From Candidatus Glassiibacteriota bacterium (GTDB lineage Bacteria > Gemmatimonadota > Glassbacteria > GWA2-58-10): DNA of 5,598 nucleotides. A program made the translations under genes and the position numbers. The stretch spans positions 1 through 5,598 of the forward strand of contig JAFGTO010000049.1 of assembly GCA_016934095.1 (NCBI GenBank), written 5' to 3'. The notes beneath the pieces are model-generated. The model was not told where the DNA came from and searched no databases. It saw only the letters and a program-made list of their open reading frames with translations. Below are positions 4,476 through 5,598 of the stretch, piece by piece (positions within the stretch are counted from its first letter, which is position 1; each line of letters opens with the position of its first letter).

Positions 4476-5598
4476 ATGCAGAAATGGACCCTCTTCCTGG
4501 TAGTGGCTGTCCTGGCTCTCAGCTCGGCGTGCTCACGGGCGAAAGGACCCGAAATGAAAGTTACCAGCCTGAGATGCGAGTACCTGGAAAACCCCCTGGG
4601 GATCGATGAAACCCGGCCCAGGCTGAGCTGGGTGCTCGAATCCCCGGAGCGCGGCCAGTACCAGAGCGCCTACCGTATCCTGGTGGCCTCGAGTCCGGAG
4701 ACCCTCGCCGGGGACCAGGGCGACCTCTGGGACACCGGCAAGGTTTACGGCGACCAGACCACCCAGGTAGTCTACGAGGGGAAGCCTCTCACCTCCCGCC
4801 TGCGCTGCTGCTGGAAAGTCTGCGCCTGGGACAAGAACGGCAAGCTCTCCGCATTCAGCGACCCGGCTTCCTGGAGCATGGGGCTGCTTTCCGCCGGCGA
4901 GTGGCAGGGCAAATGGATCGGGATGAAAGCCGCGGAAATAGAAACCCCTGCCGACAGTGAAAGGCTACCGCCGGGGCCTCCGGCCCCCTGCCTGAGGAAG
5001 GCTTTTACCCTGACTAAGCCCATTGCACGGGCCACGGCCTATGTTACCGCCCGCGGCCTGTTCGTGCTGCACCTGAACGGCCGGCGCGTGAGCGGCGATG
5101 TTTTCGTGCCCGACTGGACAGACTACCACAAGCGGATCCAGTACTGCACCTATGATGTCACCGGCCTGCTCGCGCAGGGCCAGAACGTGGTCGGGGCACT
5201 GGTGGGGGACGGCTGGTACAGCGGCTACCTGGCCTGGACCAAGAAACGCGCCCACTATGGAGAGCAGAACAGCCTGCTGCTGAACCTGGTGGTCGAGTAC
5301 CGGGACGGATCGCAGGAAGTAATAGCCAGCGATGAGACCTGGCGCTGCCACGAAAGCCCGATGGTATCCTCGGACCTGCTGATGGGAGAAGACTACGATG
5401 CCCGCAGGGAGCTGCCCGGCTGGGACAAGGCCGGTTTCGATGACAGCCAGTGGCAGGAGGTGATCACGGTGGACAAGCCTGAGGCCGTGCTGGTGGCCCG
5501 CTGCTCACAGCCGGTGCAGGTGGCTGGGCATATCGACCCGGTATCGGTCAGCGAGCCGCTCGCCGGGGTCTACGTGTTCGACCTGGGGCAGAACATCG
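4476..5598 (+). CDS. Alpha-L-rhamnosidase, GH78 type, putative lipoprotein (partial, runs off right edge)
   Basis: The frame is open from the ATG at 4476 to the window edge, giving 374 residues of a protein that usually exceeds 800. Residues 1-19 are a signal peptide (MQKWTLFLVVAVLALSSAC); C19 after SSA suggests a lipoprotein anchored in an outer or inner membrane, although -3 is Ser rather than Leu. About 28-140 is the N-terminal Ig-like domain: NPLGID (39-44), PRLSW (48-52), SAYRILVASSPETL (64-77), LWDTGKV and CCWKVCAWD (111-119). EWQGKWIG (142-149) leads into the rhamnosidase N domain (about 180-345), with LNGRRVSGDVFVPDWTDYHK, YDVTGLL and GDGWYSGYLAW (244-254). LLMGEDYDAR follows, and YVFDLGQNI (366-374) opens the next domain. 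The (alpha/alpha)6 catalytic barrel and its acidic residues lie beyond the window, so activity cannot be checked. The enzyme would release terminal alpha-L-rhamnose from glycosides or polysaccharides. It is the third gene of the permease operon. Family confident. Confidence 0.9.
   Translation, partial: MQKWTLFLVVAVLALSSACSRAKGPEMKVTSLRCEYLENPLGIDETRPRLSWVLESPERGQYQSAYRILVASSPETLAGDQGDLWDTGKVYGDQTTQVVYEGKPLTSRLRCCWKVCAWDKNGKLSAFSDPASWSMGLLSAGEWQGKWIGMKAAEIETPADSERLPPGPPAPCLRKAFTLTKPIARATAYVTARGLFVLHLNGRRVSGDVFVPDWTDYHKRIQYCTYDVTGLLAQGQNVVGALVGDGWYSGYLAWTKKRAHYGEQNSLLLNLVVEYRDGSQEVIASDETWRCHESPMVSSDLLMGEDYDARRELPGWDKAGFDDSQWQEVITVDKPEAVLVARCSQPVQVAGHIDPVSVSEPLAGVYVFDLGQNI

Overview
The window is GC-rich bacterial DNA with strong G/C preference at third codon positions. 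Shine-Dalgarno sites are clear at three of the four genes. It encodes a secreted protein, a putative lipoprotein exo-glycosidase and two membrane proteins, which fits a Gram-negative saprophyte that degrades plant or microbial glycans. The DUF5107-TPR, NCS1 permease and GH78 combination, together with a palindrome-rich spacer, suggests an uncultivated lineage of the FCB/PVC type. That placement is an impression from gene content only and is low confidence.

Layout. Positions 1-1717 (minus strand) hold the N-terminal 572 residues of an exported DUF5107 protein that runs into TPR repeats at the left edge. Positions 1718-2810 are a spacer of about 1.1 kb with no convincing gene. It is packed with palindromes, imperfect direct repeats and hairpins: three elements sharing a TGTAGGGGC-type arm around different self-complementary cores, two CCGGGA/TCCCGG hairpins and a related CCGGG palindrome, one large imperfect inverted repeat, and a diverged duplicated segment. 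Positions 2811-5598 (plus strand) look like one transcription unit: an NCS1-type permease (464 aa), a 57-residue two-helix membrane protein that starts one base after the permease stop, and the first 374 residues of a GH78-type alpha-L-rhamnosidase with a lipoprotein-like signal peptide, cut by the right edge.

How the genes may work together (inference). The rhamnosidase would remove terminal L-rhamnose outside the cytoplasm. The permease, perhaps with the small membrane protein as a partner, would import a released or co-occurring compound. The divergent DUF5107-TPR protein, whose N-terminal half resembles carbohydrate-active beta-sandwich proteins, probably acts on related glycans in the periplasm. 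The NCS1 permease beside a rhamnosidase and the unlabelled small membrane protein are the most notable points, followed by the repeat-dense spacer.
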